In this document: positions 17,118-25,659 of the stretch, piece by piece
Layout: every line of letters starts with the position of its first letter
Position numbering within the stretch: the stretch's first letter is position 1
NCBI RefSeq assembly: GCF_001941965.1
Contig: NZ_MKZO01000036.1
Coordinates: forward strand, 62,001 to 126,000
DNA: 64,000 bases
Reading direction: 5' to 3'
Source of the DNA: Pseudomonas putida
GTDB lineage: Bacteria > Pseudomonadota > Gammaproteobacteria > Pseudomonadales > Pseudomonadaceae
Notes under the pieces: generated by a model
Database searches by the model: none
Told to the model about the DNA's origin: nothing
Seen by the model: only the letters and a program-made list of their open reading frames with translations
Program-made: the position numbers and the translations under genes

Positions 17118-17714
17118 ATGCTCCATGAGTTGTTCAGCGTTTACCTGAAGATGCTCGTGCTCTACAGCCCGTTCTTCGTGCTGTCCTGCTTTATCAGCCT
17201 GACCCGCGGCTATTCCAGCAAGGAGCGCAAGCACCTGGCCTGGAAGGTGGCGATGGGCGTATTGATCGCCAGCGTCCTGCTGTACCTGTTCGGCCGGGTG
17301 ATCTTCGGTGTGTTCGGCATCACCGCGGACGCCTTCCGCATCGGCGCCGGCAGCGTGCTGTTCATCTCGGCGCTGGGCATGGCCCAGGGCAAGTCGGCGG
17401 TACAGACCGACAATGTGCAGCAGGACGTGACCATCGTCCCCCTGACCATCCCCCTCACCGTCGGCCCCGGGACCATCGGTGCCCTGCTGGTGATGGGGGT
17501 CGGCCAACCGCACTGGGACGACAAGCTGCTGGCGATCGTCAGTATCGCCCTGGCCAGCGCCACCGTCGGCCTGGTGCTGTATCTCTCCAACCGCATCGAA
17601 AGGATCCTCGGCGACCAGGGCCTGCAGATCGTCAGCCGGCTGATGGGCCTGTTCGTCTGTGCCCTGGCGGCGCAGATCATCTTCACCGGGATCAAGGGTT
17701 ACCTGCTGTCCTGA
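17118..17714 (+). CDS. MarC family integral membrane protein
   Basis: 198 residues with about six hydrophobic helices (for example MLVLYSPFFVLSCFISL and MGVLIASVLLYLFGRVIFGVFGI). The helix ending ALGMAQGK and the central PLTIPLTVGPGTIGALLVMG are MarC signatures. The family is placed among neutral amino acid transporters, but its substrate is not established. It starts 39 bases after retS and is probably co-transcribed. It is the last gene of the conserved block before the variable region; its 3' end abuts the convergent unknown operon. Confidence 0.88.
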   Translation: MLHELFSVYLKMLVLYSPFFVLSCFISLTRGYSSKERKHLAWKVAMGVLIASVLLYLFGRVIFGVFGITADAFRIGAGSVLFISALGMAQGKSAVQTDNVQQDVTIVPLTIPLTVGPGTIGALLVMGVGQPHWDDKLLAIVSIALASATVGLVLYLSNRIERILGDQGLQIVSRLMGLFVCALAAQIIFTGIKGYLLS

Positions 17715-18335
17715 TCACAGTTCGTAGAGTTCATCCTCCAGGGCCTTCAGCAGCCGCTGCCGGACCTTGTCGCCGAACTGCTGCTCGAACAGCCGGGCAT
17801 TGAAACGCACCAGCTCGGCCCGCACCCGCAGGCTGGTGCGCTCGCGATAGAGAAAGCCGTTGCCCAGTTCCTCGCGGTTGAGGACCTCGTGATACAGGAC
17901 CATGTCCACGTACCCCGGGCGCGTCACCCGGCATGGCAGCAACTGGAACGACGTCGACTCCAGCGAGCGCTGCTCGAAACGGAACAACGCCGGCTGGACC
18001 AGTCCCAGGGCATCGATGGACCAGCGGGTAATTTCAGAATACTCGGGGCCGGCGGCAGCGCCGATACGCCCGAGCATGGCCTCGCGCACCGAGCGCCGTT
18101 CCAGGTCGGGATCGAAGGGTTCCCGCGGCGAGGTCGCGTCCCAGCCGAGGAATTTCAGTTGCTGGCGGTAGTAGTCGTAGCCGTCGCTGACCTGGCCCTT
18201 ATCGACCACCTCGCGGGTTGCGCGCTGGGCGAACAGCATGGCGGTCTGCACGCGCTCGCGCATGTCCTTGTCGACCTCCGGGAAAAAGGACATCAGGGCG
18301 TTGCCGACCACGGCCGCCCGAAGTTGCTCTGTCAT
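17715..18335 (-). CDS. Unknown protein A, third gene of a three-paralogue operon
   Basis: 206 residues, family not recognised. The ATG at 18335 follows GAGGAAACCCAAG; an upstream TTG in the same frame is less likely. There is no signal peptide or membrane helix. The N-terminal half contains AMLFAQRA (33-39 region) and YDYYRQQLKFLGWDA (53-67), a pattern also present at the same position in the two upstream genes (WYRAYRNAFGRRGWRV and WFDYFLEAMTDCGWAV). The C-terminus is a charged helix rich in Arg, Gln and Glu. It lies 11 bases after gene B, so the genes form an operon transcribed leftward. Role unknown. Confidence 0.72.
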   Translation of the reverse strand: MTEQLRAAVVGNALMSFFPEVDKDMRERVQTAMLFAQRATREVVDKGQVSDGYDYYRQQLKFLGWDATSPREPFDPDLERRSVREAMLGRIGAAAGPEYSEITRWSIDALGLVQPALFRFEQRSLESTSFQLLPCRVTRPGYVDMVLYHEVLNREELGNGFLYRERTSLRVRAELVRFNARLFEQQFGDKVRQRLLKALEDELYEL

Positions 18336-18346
18336 CTTGGGTTTCC

Positions 18347-18988
18347 TCAATGAAGGGTATGGCTGGCCGGCATGCGGACCACGCCGTCGCGCTCGTTGTC
18401 ACGCAGGTCCGGCGCGGGCTCGGCCAGCAGGCTCTGGAAATACAGGTCGCCGCGCAGGGTTGCGCCGGGCAGCGGCGCTTTCAGCCAGTCAGCGCCGAGG
18501 GTGGCGCGGGTTTCCAGGGCGATGCTGCACAGGCTCAGTTGCCCGTCGCGATGCAGTACGCCCAGTTCCAGCACCAGTTGGGTGAAATCGCCGCGCGGCT
18601 GCAGGGCGCTGCCCGACAGTTGCGCAAGCCCTGGCTGGTTCAGCAGCAGTGAATCGATGCCCAGTTCCAGCGCTTCGCCCGACTCGGCATGCTGGCTGCC
18701 CAGCCACAACAGCAGTGGTTGGGTCGGCGACAGCAGGGTCCGGCCTCCGGCGCTTTCCACGCTCTGGCAACTATGGGTCACCCGCCAGCCGCGCCGCCCG
18801 AAGGCATTGCGGTAGGCGCGGTACCAGCGCCGGTGCTGGTCGAAACGCGAGCTCATCACGCCGTCGGCGAGCAGCTGCGCCTGCCCCAGCGAATCCAGGG
18901 CGTGGCGCCGCTCCCGCTCGCTGACCTGCGGGGCGACCAAAACCAGGCTGCCCCCGGTGATCCACATCGTATAGCCGTCGACATCCAT
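18347..18988 (-). CDS. Unknown protein B, second gene of a three-paralogue operon
   Basis: 213 residues, family not recognised. The ATG at 18988 follows GGAGTGAACGGAC. No secretion signal is visible. Residues 38-70 carry the shared pattern (AQLLADGVM ... RRWYRAYRNAFGRRGWRV, Gly-Trp at 67-68). The rest (about 75-200) has alternating hydrophobic residues suggesting beta structure, for example LLLWLGSQ, LVLELGVLHRDGQLSLCSIALE and LRGDLYFQSLL. It is 43 bases downstream of gene C and 11 bases upstream of gene A. Confidence 0.72.
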   Translation of the reverse strand: MDVDGYTMWITGGSLVLVAPQVSERERRHALDSLGQAQLLADGVMSSRFDQHRRWYRAYRNAFGRRGWRVTHSCQSVESAGGRTLLSPTQPLLLWLGSQHAESGEALELGIDSLLLNQPGLAQLSGSALQPRGDFTQLVLELGVLHRDGQLSLCSIALETRATLGADWLKAPLPGATLRGDLYFQSLLAEPAPDLRDNERDGVVRMPASHTLH

Positions 18989-19031
18989 GTCCGTTCACTC
19001 CAGAAAATCGCCGGGGGCAAGCCGGCCGGGG

Positions 19032-19727
19032 TCAGATTTCGTAGTCCATGATTCGCGAAACCGCCCGCTCACCCAGGCGTTGCTCGACCAGATCCCGCGC
19101 CTTGGCGTAGACCTGGGTGTTGAACGACAGCGCTGCGGTGCTGCGGTAGGTCGCCGAGGTGTTGCTGTCCCAGTCGAACAGCACGGTATCGAGGTCTTCC
19201 TTGCGCACGGTGCGCTGGATCGCGCCCAGCGCCATGACCACCTCGCCGTCCTTGGTCTCGATGCACGAGGCCACGCCGACCATGACATTGGACTGGCGAT
19301 ACAGGCTGCGCTTGAACAGGGTCAGGGCTTCTTCGTCCTTGTTCAGGCCTTCGATGGCCTTCTCCGCGAAGGCGCCCAGGGCCTGGACCAACGGCCCGCC
19401 GCTCAGCAGGCTGGAAGCCGCCACCTGCACGGCCTTGACCGCGACGTTGGCGAGCTTGAGGGATTGCGCGGTATCGCTGGCTTTCTCATGGGTACGCCGG
19501 GCCACGGCCCAGCCGCAGTCGGTCATGGCTTCGAGGAAATAGTCGAACCAGGCTTCGCTCAGGGTGAGCTGGTTGTGTCGTTTGTTCGCGACCAGGGAAG
19601 CAAACAGATAGCTGTTCTTCACGTCCTGGCGGTTCTGCGCGGTCATGCCGGCGCCGAAGGCCAGCAGCGAGCTCTCCACCACGGCGGCGGAGCTCAGATC
19701 GAGGGGTTCGTGGGTATCTTGGGTCAT
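19032..19727 (-). CDS. Unknown protein C, first gene of a three-paralogue operon
   Basis: 231 residues, family not recognised. The ATG at 19727 follows AAGGACTTTGCA. Residues 40-74 contain YLFASLVANK ... WFDYFLEAMTDCGWAV (Gly-Trp at 72-73), matching the other two genes of the operon. A central alanine-rich helix pair (about 88-130, VAVKAVQVAASSLLSGGPLVQALGAFAEKA) is followed by a beta-rich C-terminal part (NVMVGVASCIETKDGEVVMALGAIQ). No membrane anchor or secretion signal is evident. It is the promoter-proximal gene; an antitoxin-like regulator gene lies 109 bases upstream in the same direction. Confidence 0.72.
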   Translation of the reverse strand: MTQDTHEPLDLSSAAVVESSLLAFGAGMTAQNRQDVKNSYLFASLVANKRHNQLTLSEAWFDYFLEAMTDCGWAVARRTHEKASDTAQSLKLANVAVKAVQVAASSLLSGGPLVQALGAFAEKAIEGLNKDEEALTLFKRSLYRQSNVMVGVASCIETKDGEVVMALGAIQRTVRKEDLDTVLFDWDSNTSATYRSTAALSFNTQVYAKARDLVEQRLGERAVSRIMDYEI

Positions 19728-19836
19728 TGCAAAGTCCTTCTTGGCTGTGCCCTCCAGGTGGAGGGAAGGCCAAGGTACGTGGCAATGGGCGGGGGGTCAG
19801 GAACGAAGTTTTTCCCCTAAAGGCCGGGTCGCTGAG

Positions 19837-20151
19837 TCAGTGAGCCAGCTCTTGCGACAGCTCGGGGTGCCTGACGATGAGACGCATCAAGCAAAGCACT
19901 CCACCTGGCGGGACATGGCGCCCTTGCTCCCAGTCGCGAAGCGTCGCTACCGGAGTGGCTATGCGCTCGGCGAACATCGCCTGAGTCAGTCCGGAACGCT
20001 CCCGCGCCTGACGCACCAGGATTTGCTCAGGCGTGGTAATCCGGCCTGCGCTTGCCTTGGCTTCCTGCAGGGCTTGACGGAGGTCTGGAATGCTTTCGCC
20101 AGCATCGTCCTCGATGGCCTTGGCAACCGCTTCGATATCAATGTCACGCAT
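19837..20151 (-). CDS. HigA-like helix-turn-helix antitoxin or regulator, orphan
   Basis: 104 residues. The ATG at 20151 follows AAGGTGGTGTGAT; the frame is open upstream to 20250, but that part has no start signal. The N-terminal segment MRDIDIEAVAKAIEDDAGE and the C-terminal Cro/CI-type helix-turn-helix (RERSGLTQAMFAERIATPVATLRDWEQGRHVPPG) match the antitoxin half of RelE/HigB-type modules. Such antitoxins normally follow a toxin gene, but upstream there is only non-coding sequence and then the diverging ycaC. An autoregulatory palindrome is present at 20224-20247. It could be a solitary regulator or the remnant of a module. Confidence 0.8.
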   Translation of the reverse strand: MRDIDIEAVAKAIEDDAGESIPDLRQALQEAKASAGRITTPEQILVRQARERSGLTQAMFAERIATPVATLRDWEQGRHVPPGGVLCLMRLIVRHPELSQELAH

Positions 20152-20223
20152 ATCACACCACCTTGCCGATTTCTGCGGGGCCCATGTTGGGTGTTTCCTA
20201 TCACTTTTCGCTTCGCTCGATAG

Positions 20224-20247
20224 TACGGGAAACCCGTATATTACGGG
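20224..20247 (-). promoter_or_regulatory. Candidate operator of the HigA-like gene
   Basis: Perfect inverted repeat TACGGG-AAA-CCCGTA (20224-20238) with a further TACGGG half-site at 20242-20247, about 73 bases upstream of the gene start. Self-binding palindromes are typical of these antitoxins. The remaining 20152-20427 gap holds no convincing gene. Confidence 0.55.
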
Positions 20248-20427
20248 CACATGGCTTGCTCATATGTTCGTATCAAGGTGCGTATGCCCAGTCCCCTAAA
20301 ATTGTCCACATGAACGAGACAGTCATACCGTTTTCAGCCGATTTATCCTTTTTCGAGAAATCCCTAATCTGGACACATCTAGCGGCAACCACCCAAAACA
20401 AACTTCTCGAACCAAAGGATCTTCACC

Positions 20428-21054
20428 ATGACCAACGCCACCTACAACCGCCTGAACAAAGACGACGCCGTAGTCCTCCTGGTCGATCACCAGACCGGCC
20501 TTATCTCTCTGGTACAAGACTTTTCGCCCAACGAGTTCAAGAACAACGTGCTGGCGCTGGCCGACCTGGCGAAGTTCTTCGAACTGCCGACCATCCTGAC
20601 CACCAGCTTCGAACAGGGCCCGAACGGTCCGCTGGTTCCAGAGCTGAAAGAGATGTTCCCGGACGCGCCGTACATTGCTCGTCCAGGCCAGATCAACGCC
20701 TGGGACAACGAAGACTTCGTCAAGGCGATCAAGGCGACTGGCCGCAAGCAACTGATCATCGCAGGCGTAGTGACGGACGTATGCGTGGCCTTCCCGACCC
20801 TCTCGGCGCTGGCTGAAGGTTTCGACGTGTTCGGGGTGACCGATGCGTCCGGGACCTTCAATACCACTGTGCAACAGGCTGCGTGGAACCGCATGACCCA
20901 GGCCGGTGCGCAGATGATGAACTGGTTCTCGGTAGCCTGTGAGCTGCACCGCGACTGGCGCAACGACATTGAAGGGCTGGGTAATCTGCTGTCGCAGCGG
21001 ATTCCCAACTATCGCAACCTGATGAATAGCTACTCGGCGTTCACTGCCAAGTAA
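20428..21054 (+). CDS. ycaC: Isochorismatase-family hydrolase YcaC
   Basis: 208 residues, the same length as E. coli YcaC. The isochorismatase fold is shown by VVLLVDHQTGLIS (about 15-27, catalytic Asp), the region around GRKQLIIAGVV and the nucleophile cysteine in VVTDVCVAF (near residue 118). The family hydrolyses amide-type bonds, but the YcaC substrate is unknown. The start follows AAAGGATCTTCACC. It is a single-gene unit diverging from the HigA-like gene and ends at a REP pair. Confidence 0.9.
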   Translation: MTNATYNRLNKDDAVVLLVDHQTGLISLVQDFSPNEFKNNVLALADLAKFFELPTILTTSFEQGPNGPLVPELKEMFPDAPYIARPGQINAWDNEDFVKAIKATGRKQLIIAGVVTDVCVAFPTLSALAEGFDVFGVTDASGTFNTTVQQAAWNRMTQAGAQMMNWFSVACELHRDWRNDIEGLGNLLSQRIPNYRNLMNSYSAFTAK

Positions 21055-21070
21055 GGGATGTTGTTGCTGA

Positions 21071-21155
21071 TGGCCTCATCGCTGGCAAGCCAGCTCCCAC
21101 AGCGTTCAGCGGTGCACGCGATCCCTGTGGGAGCTGGCTTGCCAGCGATGAGGCC
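21071..21155. repeat. REP palindrome pair (class 1)
   Basis: Inverted REP copies between the convergent ycaC and cobJ ends. Confidence 0.9.
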
Positions 21156-21168
21156 GGAGCAGGCGACA

Positions 21169-22863
21169 TCAATCCTGCGGATACCACCGCGGCGTATACA
21201 CCCACTCCCCACCCTCAGGCCGGGCAAAGGTCCGGGTAGTCGAAGACCCCACCAACACCATCGTGCGCATATCCACCATCTCCGGCACCAGCTCGCCCAA
21301 GGTAACCACCTTCAGCGACTGCCCCGGCCGGGCGATATCGCGGCCGAGCACCACCGGCGTGGCCGCGTCGCGATGACGACGAACGATGTCCAGCGCCTGC
21401 CCCAACTGCCACGGACGGGAGCGGGATATCGGGTTGTAGAAGGCCATCGCCAGGTCCGCCTGGGCCGCAAGATCCAGACGCTTCTCGATGATCGACCACG
21501 GCTTGAGGTTGTCCGAAAGCGAGATCACGCAGAAGTCATGCCCCAGCGGCGCCCCGGCCTGGGCCGCAGTAGCCAGCGAGGCCGAGATACCCGGCAGCAT
21601 TTCCAGCTCGACCCGGTGCCAGGCAGGATCATCCGACGCCTCCAGCGCCTCAAGTACCGCCGCTGCCATGGCAAACACACCCGGGTCGCCAGACGACACC
21701 ACGATCACCGAGCGCCCCTGCGCCGCCAGTTCGAAGGCATGCCGCGCACGCAGCAGTTCTTCGCGGTTGTCGGTGCAGTGCAGCACCTGGTCCTCACGGA
21801 ACGGCCCGGCCATACGCACGTAGGTTTCATAGCCCAGCACATCGTTGGCCCGGGCCAGCTCGGCCTTGACCGCCGGCGCCATCAGCTCGGCAGCGCCAGG
21901 GCCGAGGCCGATCACCGCAACCCGACCACGGGCACGACCGATCCGCTCCGGATCGATAGGCTCGGCCGCCACGGCGATCGCCAGGCCCTCACCCACGACC
22001 TGCGGAGCGAGCAATTGCGGCAGGGCATGGGCAGCCAGTTCGCTGACCGAAGCAGCGGCTGCGAAACGCAGCGGCACGCCCAGGTCAGCAGCCGCGACAT
22101 GCAGCGACGCCTCGGCCATCTCGTCTTCACTGGCCAGCAGGCAGGCCAGCGAAGCCTCGGCGATCTTCGCCTGATGCAGCGCAGTACGCACCGATCCCGC
22201 CAGTTCCGGCACTACGGCCGATACCGCCACCAGCACGCAACGCGGATGAATCAGCAGCTCATTGGCCGCCGCCTCGCGCTCGCCACAGCCCACATGGATG
22301 GTCAGTTGCGCCGCGTCGCTCTGCGGCAGACGGGCCTCGTTCAGCCAGGGCGCGGCACCTTCGATACGCACGCTTTCACCGGCCAGCAGATCGGAAACGA
22401 AACGCTTGCCCAGCTCCAGATCCGCCAGTGCATAACCGCTCGGCGGATTGAGCAGGCAGGTGCCGAAACGCAGCTCGCCACTGGTGGTGATCGCCGCCGC
22501 GACGCCCAGCCCGGCCGCGATTTCCCGGGCCATCACATTCACCCCGCCCAGCCCGCCAAGCAGCGGCACCACGGCGCTGCCATCCTCGGCCACGGCCAAT
22601 ACCGGCGGCTCCGCGCCCTTCTCCAGCAACACGCTGGCGAGGCTGCGAATAACGATGCCGGCCGCGCACAGGGCGATGATCGGCGTGTCCTGCTGGTAAA
22701 GCTGGAGCAGGGTCGCGCCGAATTCCTGATAGCTGCGGTCGACGTCCTCGACCCGGCCGGCCAGGCCGTGGATCAGGGCATCGGGATACAGGCGCTGGAT
22801 CTTCCGGGCGGTGTCCAGGCTGCCTTTGCCCAGCACGACAATGGCGGGTGCGCGTCGGGTCAT
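21169..22863 (-). CDS. cobJ: CbiG-CobJ fusion: precorrin-3B C17-methyltransferase
   Basis: 564 residues, about twice the length of a lone CobJ. Residues 1 to about 310 are CbiG/CobE-like (APAIVVLGKGSLDTARKIQ, ALCAAGIVIRSLA, LLGGLGGVNVMAREIA and a C-terminal CobE-like segment with VGCGEREAA). Residues 314-564 are the SAM-dependent CobJ methyltransferase (VAVIGLGPGAAELM, SSGDPGVFAMA, AFYNPISRSRPWQ). CobJ methylates C17 and contracts the corrin ring. The start at 22863 overlaps the cobI stop by one base (TGATG). It is the last gene of the leftward cobG-cobH-cobI-cobJ operon. The fusion also exists in other pseudomonads, from memory. Confidence 0.93.
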   Translation of the reverse strand: MTRRAPAIVVLGKGSLDTARKIQRLYPDALIHGLAGRVEDVDRSYQEFGATLLQLYQQDTPIIALCAAGIVIRSLASVLLEKGAEPPVLAVAEDGSAVVPLLGGLGGVNVMAREIAAGLGVAAAITTSGELRFGTCLLNPPSGYALADLELGKRFVSDLLAGESVRIEGAAPWLNEARLPQSDAAQLTIHVGCGEREAAANELLIHPRCVLVAVSAVVPELAGSVRTALHQAKIAEASLACLLASEDEMAEASLHVAAADLGVPLRFAAAASVSELAAHALPQLLAPQVVGEGLAIAVAAEPIDPERIGRARGRVAVIGLGPGAAELMAPAVKAELARANDVLGYETYVRMAGPFREDQVLHCTDNREELLRARHAFELAAQGRSVIVVSSGDPGVFAMAAAVLEALEASDDPAWHRVELEMLPGISASLATAAQAGAPLGHDFCVISLSDNLKPWSIIEKRLDLAAQADLAMAFYNPISRSRPWQLGQALDIVRRHRDAATPVVLGRDIARPGQSLKVVTLGELVPEMVDMRTMVLVGSSTTRTFARPEGGEWVYTPRWYPQD

Positions 22864-23597
22864 CAGCCTTGCCACCTTTCGCCAGGAACGATGATCAGCG
22901 AGAAGTACGGCGACGACTGCGGATCGACTTCATCCAGCGCGACGATCTTCTGGTTGGCCATGGTCGCCCGCTCGACGTACAGCGCACGCCCATCCAGGCC
23001 AAGCTCGGCCAGCACCGCGCGGACCTTGGGGAAGTTGCGCCCGAGCTTCATGATCACCGCGGCATCGGCATCGGCCAGGCGGCGCTTGAGTTCGTCATGG
23101 GGCAGCACGCCGGAGAGCACCGACAGGCTCTGGTTGCGATACACCAGCGGCGCACCGAGCACCGAGGCGCCACCGAGCATCGAGCACACGCCCGGAATCA
23201 CCTGGGCATCGTAGCGCTCGGCCAGGCGGTCGTGCAGGTACATGTAGGAGCCGTAGAAGAACGGATCACCTTCGCAGATCACCGCCACATCGCGGCCGGC
23301 ATCCAGGTGTTCGGCCACAGTGACGCTGGCTTCATCGTAGAAATCGCTGATGACCTGCTCGTAGGACAGCGGCGCCGGCAGGGCCTCGGTGGTCACCGGG
23401 TAGACCAGCGGCAGCAGGGTCTGCTCGCTTTGCAGGTACTGCTCGATGATGCCGAAGGCGTTGCCGCGCTTGCCCTTGGCGACGAAGTACGCCACCACCG
23501 GCGCTTCGCGCAGCAGGCGCAGGGCCTTGAGGGTGATCAGTTCAGGATCGCCGGGGCCGACACCCAGGCCGAGCAAACGTCCGCGGGCCTGCATCAT
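22863..23597 (-). CDS. cobI: Precorrin-2 C20-methyltransferase
   Basis: 244 residues, normal for CobI. The SAM-dependent tetrapyrrole methylase fold shows GLGVGPGDPELITLKALR at the N-terminus, CEGDPFFYGSYMYL near 110 and VIPGVCSM near 135. It makes precorrin-3A from precorrin-2. Two adjacent ATGs exist (23597 and 23594); the first overlaps the cobH stop, so translation is coupled. Confidence 0.95.
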   Translation of the reverse strand: MMQARGRLLGLGVGPGDPELITLKALRLLREAPVVAYFVAKGKRGNAFGIIEQYLQSEQTLLPLVYPVTTEALPAPLSYEQVISDFYDEASVTVAEHLDAGRDVAVICEGDPFFYGSYMYLHDRLAERYDAQVIPGVCSMLGGASVLGAPLVYRNQSLSVLSGVLPHDELKRRLADADAAVIMKLGRNFPKVRAVLAELGLDGRALYVERATMANQKIVALDEVDPQSSPYFSLIIVPGERWQG

Positions 23598-24220
23598 TCC
23601 ACCTCCGTGGCGAGGGCGTTGACTGCGGCAGCCGCCATGGCGCTACCGCCCAGGCGGCCTTCGACGATCACGAACGGTACGCCACGGCTGTCGGCGGCGA
23701 GCATCGCCTTGGATTCGGCGGCGCCGACGAAGCCCACCGGGAAGCCGAGGATCAGCGCCGGTTTCGGGGCGCCGGCGTCGATCATTTCCAGCAGGTAGAA
23801 CAGCGCGGTCGGGGCATTGCCGATCACTACCACGCTGCCTTCCAGATGTGGCCGCCACAGCTCCAGGGCCACGGCGGAACGGGTATTGCCCAGCTCTTTC
23901 GCCAGGTCGGGCACGCTGTCGTCGCGCAGGGTGCAGATCACTTGGTTGTTGGCCGGCAGGCGCGCGCGGGTGATGCCTTCGGCGACCATGCGCGCGTCGC
24001 AGAGGATCGGCGCGCCCTGGGCCAGGGCTTCGCGACCGGCCTTGCCGGCGCCTTCGGAAAAGCGCAGCGAGTCCACTACCTCGACCATGCCGCAGGCATG
24101 GATCACCCGCACCGCGAGCTTTTCCAGGTCGGCCGGAATCCGCTCCAGGCGGGCCTCCTGGCGAATGATGGCGAAGGAGTTGCGATAGATCTCCTGGCCG
24201 TCGCGGATGTAATCAATCAT
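23594..24220 (-). CDS. cobH: Precorrin-8X methylmutase
   Basis: 208 residues. The catalytic histidine is His41 in RVIHACGM, and the family motifs include CDARMVAEGI and IGNAPTALFYLLEM followed by GFPVGFVGAAESK. The enzyme moves a methyl group from C11 to C12, giving hydrogenobyrinate. It overlaps cobG by eight bases and cobI by four. Confidence 0.96.
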   Translation of the reverse strand: MIDYIRDGQEIYRNSFAIIRQEARLERIPADLEKLAVRVIHACGMVEVVDSLRFSEGAGKAGREALAQGAPILCDARMVAEGITRARLPANNQVICTLRDDSVPDLAKELGNTRSAVALELWRPHLEGSVVVIGNAPTALFYLLEMIDAGAPKPALILGFPVGFVGAAESKAMLAADSRGVPFVIVEGRLGGSAMAAAAVNALATEVE

Positions 24221-25556
24221 CGAGGGTTGCTCCGTGGCGGGCGTCCAGGGTGGCGCCCGCTTCTTCCAATGTCAGGTTGCGCCCGGCAAGGCTGCCGGGG
24301 CCCGGCTGGGCCGGGTCGTGAAAATACAGGTCGTAGCGACCGGGGCCGACCGCCAGCAAGGTGCTCGGCGCGGTATGGGCCATGGCGCAGGAACGCTTGC
24401 AGCCGCTCAGGTGGATACCGGCGACCGGGCCGCGCTGGCGCAGGCTGGAGGCCAGTTGCACGGCGTCCGCCTTGGTATCGGCCAGGGCCTTGGCGCAGCC
24501 GGCGGAACCGGTGCAGGCGACCACGCCGGCCATGGGCGCGGCAGGGTCGGTGATCAGACCGAGGCAAGCCAGACCCGCCAGCACCCGCTCTGCCTGGGCC
24601 GCCGCCACATTGGGCAGCAGCACGCTTTGCCAAGGGGTCATGCGCAGGCTGCCGTCGCCGAGCTCGCGGGCCAATGCCGCGACGCCCCGCAGTTGCCGGG
24701 CGCTCAAACGTCCGAGCGGCGCCATGGCACCGACGGCGACACGGCCCGCTTGCTGCTGGGGATAGACACCCAGGTGCAGGGCGAGGTCACGTCCCTGACG
24801 GCGCCAGCCGGTGACGGCGGCGTCACGGCGCAAGGACAGCGGCAGGCCGGCGAGGAATTCGTCAACGCCCACGCTCTGCAGCAGTTGGCGCATGCGTGAT
24901 TGCCCGACATCGGCCAGGTCGAGGAAGCGCTTGAGCACCGCGTGCACCAGGGCCAGACCGTCGCTCAATGGAACGGCGGCCAGCGGCGCGTCATGTCCGG
25001 GGCAGCCGGCCAGGCCGAAGGCCAGCCACAGCTGGTCGTCCAGGTGCAGCGGCGACAGCCACAGGTCATGGGGATGGCGCAGCATCGCCAGGGCCTCGCC
25101 GCCATCCAGCTGCACGGCGAACTTGGCCGACAGTTCATGGAAACGCGGGGTGGTCTGCAGCAGGTCGAGAATCCGCGCGCCCAGCGCCCGAGTATCGAAG
25201 AGCATGGCCGGGTCGAAACCGGCGGCCGGGCTGAGCATCAGGTTGCGCACATCGTCGCCGGCCGCTTCCCGCGGGCCGAGGCCGGCGGCGAGCAGTTGCG
25301 CGACCAGCCCCTGGTGATCCTCGCCCACCCCGCGAATCTGCAGGTTGCTGCGGTTGGTCACCTCGATCACCCCGCCGGCGAAACGCTCGGCCGCCGCCGC
25401 CACGGCCTCGGCCTGGTCGGCTTCGAGATGCCCGGCGTCCAGCTTGATCCGCGAGATCCCGCCGTCCAGCGCCTGGACGATGCGCCACAACCCCGGGCAG
25501 GCCGAGGGGCGAATGGCAGGAACAGGGCAGGACTGGCTCAAGGGATCACCCGTCAA
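24213..25556 (-). CDS. cobG: Precorrin-3B synthase
   Basis: 447 residues, related to sulfite and nitrite reductases. The cysteines that would bind the iron-sulfur cluster are at 348 and 354 (CTGSAGC) and at 386 and 390 (GCKRSC). The N-terminal CPGLWRIVQALDGGISRIKL is the ferredoxin-like half-domain. CobG uses oxygen to hydroxylate precorrin-3A, so its presence marks the aerobic cobalamin route. It is the first gene of the leftward operon and diverges from cobL across 103 bases. No cobalamin riboswitch box was found there by eye. Confidence 0.94.
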   Translation of the reverse strand: MTGDPLSQSCPVPAIRPSACPGLWRIVQALDGGISRIKLDAGHLEADQAEAVAAAAERFAGGVIEVTNRSNLQIRGVGEDHQGLVAQLLAAGLGPREAAGDDVRNLMLSPAAGFDPAMLFDTRALGARILDLLQTTPRFHELSAKFAVQLDGGEALAMLRHPHDLWLSPLHLDDQLWLAFGLAGCPGHDAPLAAVPLSDGLALVHAVLKRFLDLADVGQSRMRQLLQSVGVDEFLAGLPLSLRRDAAVTGWRRQGRDLALHLGVYPQQQAGRVAVGAMAPLGRLSARQLRGVAALARELGDGSLRMTPWQSVLLPNVAAAQAERVLAGLACLGLITDPAAPMAGVVACTGSAGCAKALADTKADAVQLASSLRQRGPVAGIHLSGCKRSCAMAHTAPSTLLAVGPGRYDLYFHDPAQPGPGSLAGRNLTLEEAGATLDARHGATLDD

Positions 25557-25659
25557 TCGTGGAAAAGCGGCTGGGTGCCGGAAGGCGCGGTATTATGCCT
25601 GCTTTGCCCGGCGGCGGGCCAAGCCTGCCGGTCGGATTGCCCCGGAAAAGAGGAACGGC

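Noticed and set aside
25557..25659. Cobalamin riboswitch between cobG and cobL
   Set aside because: The gap is only 103 bases and no B12-box-like sequence or large fold was recognised.
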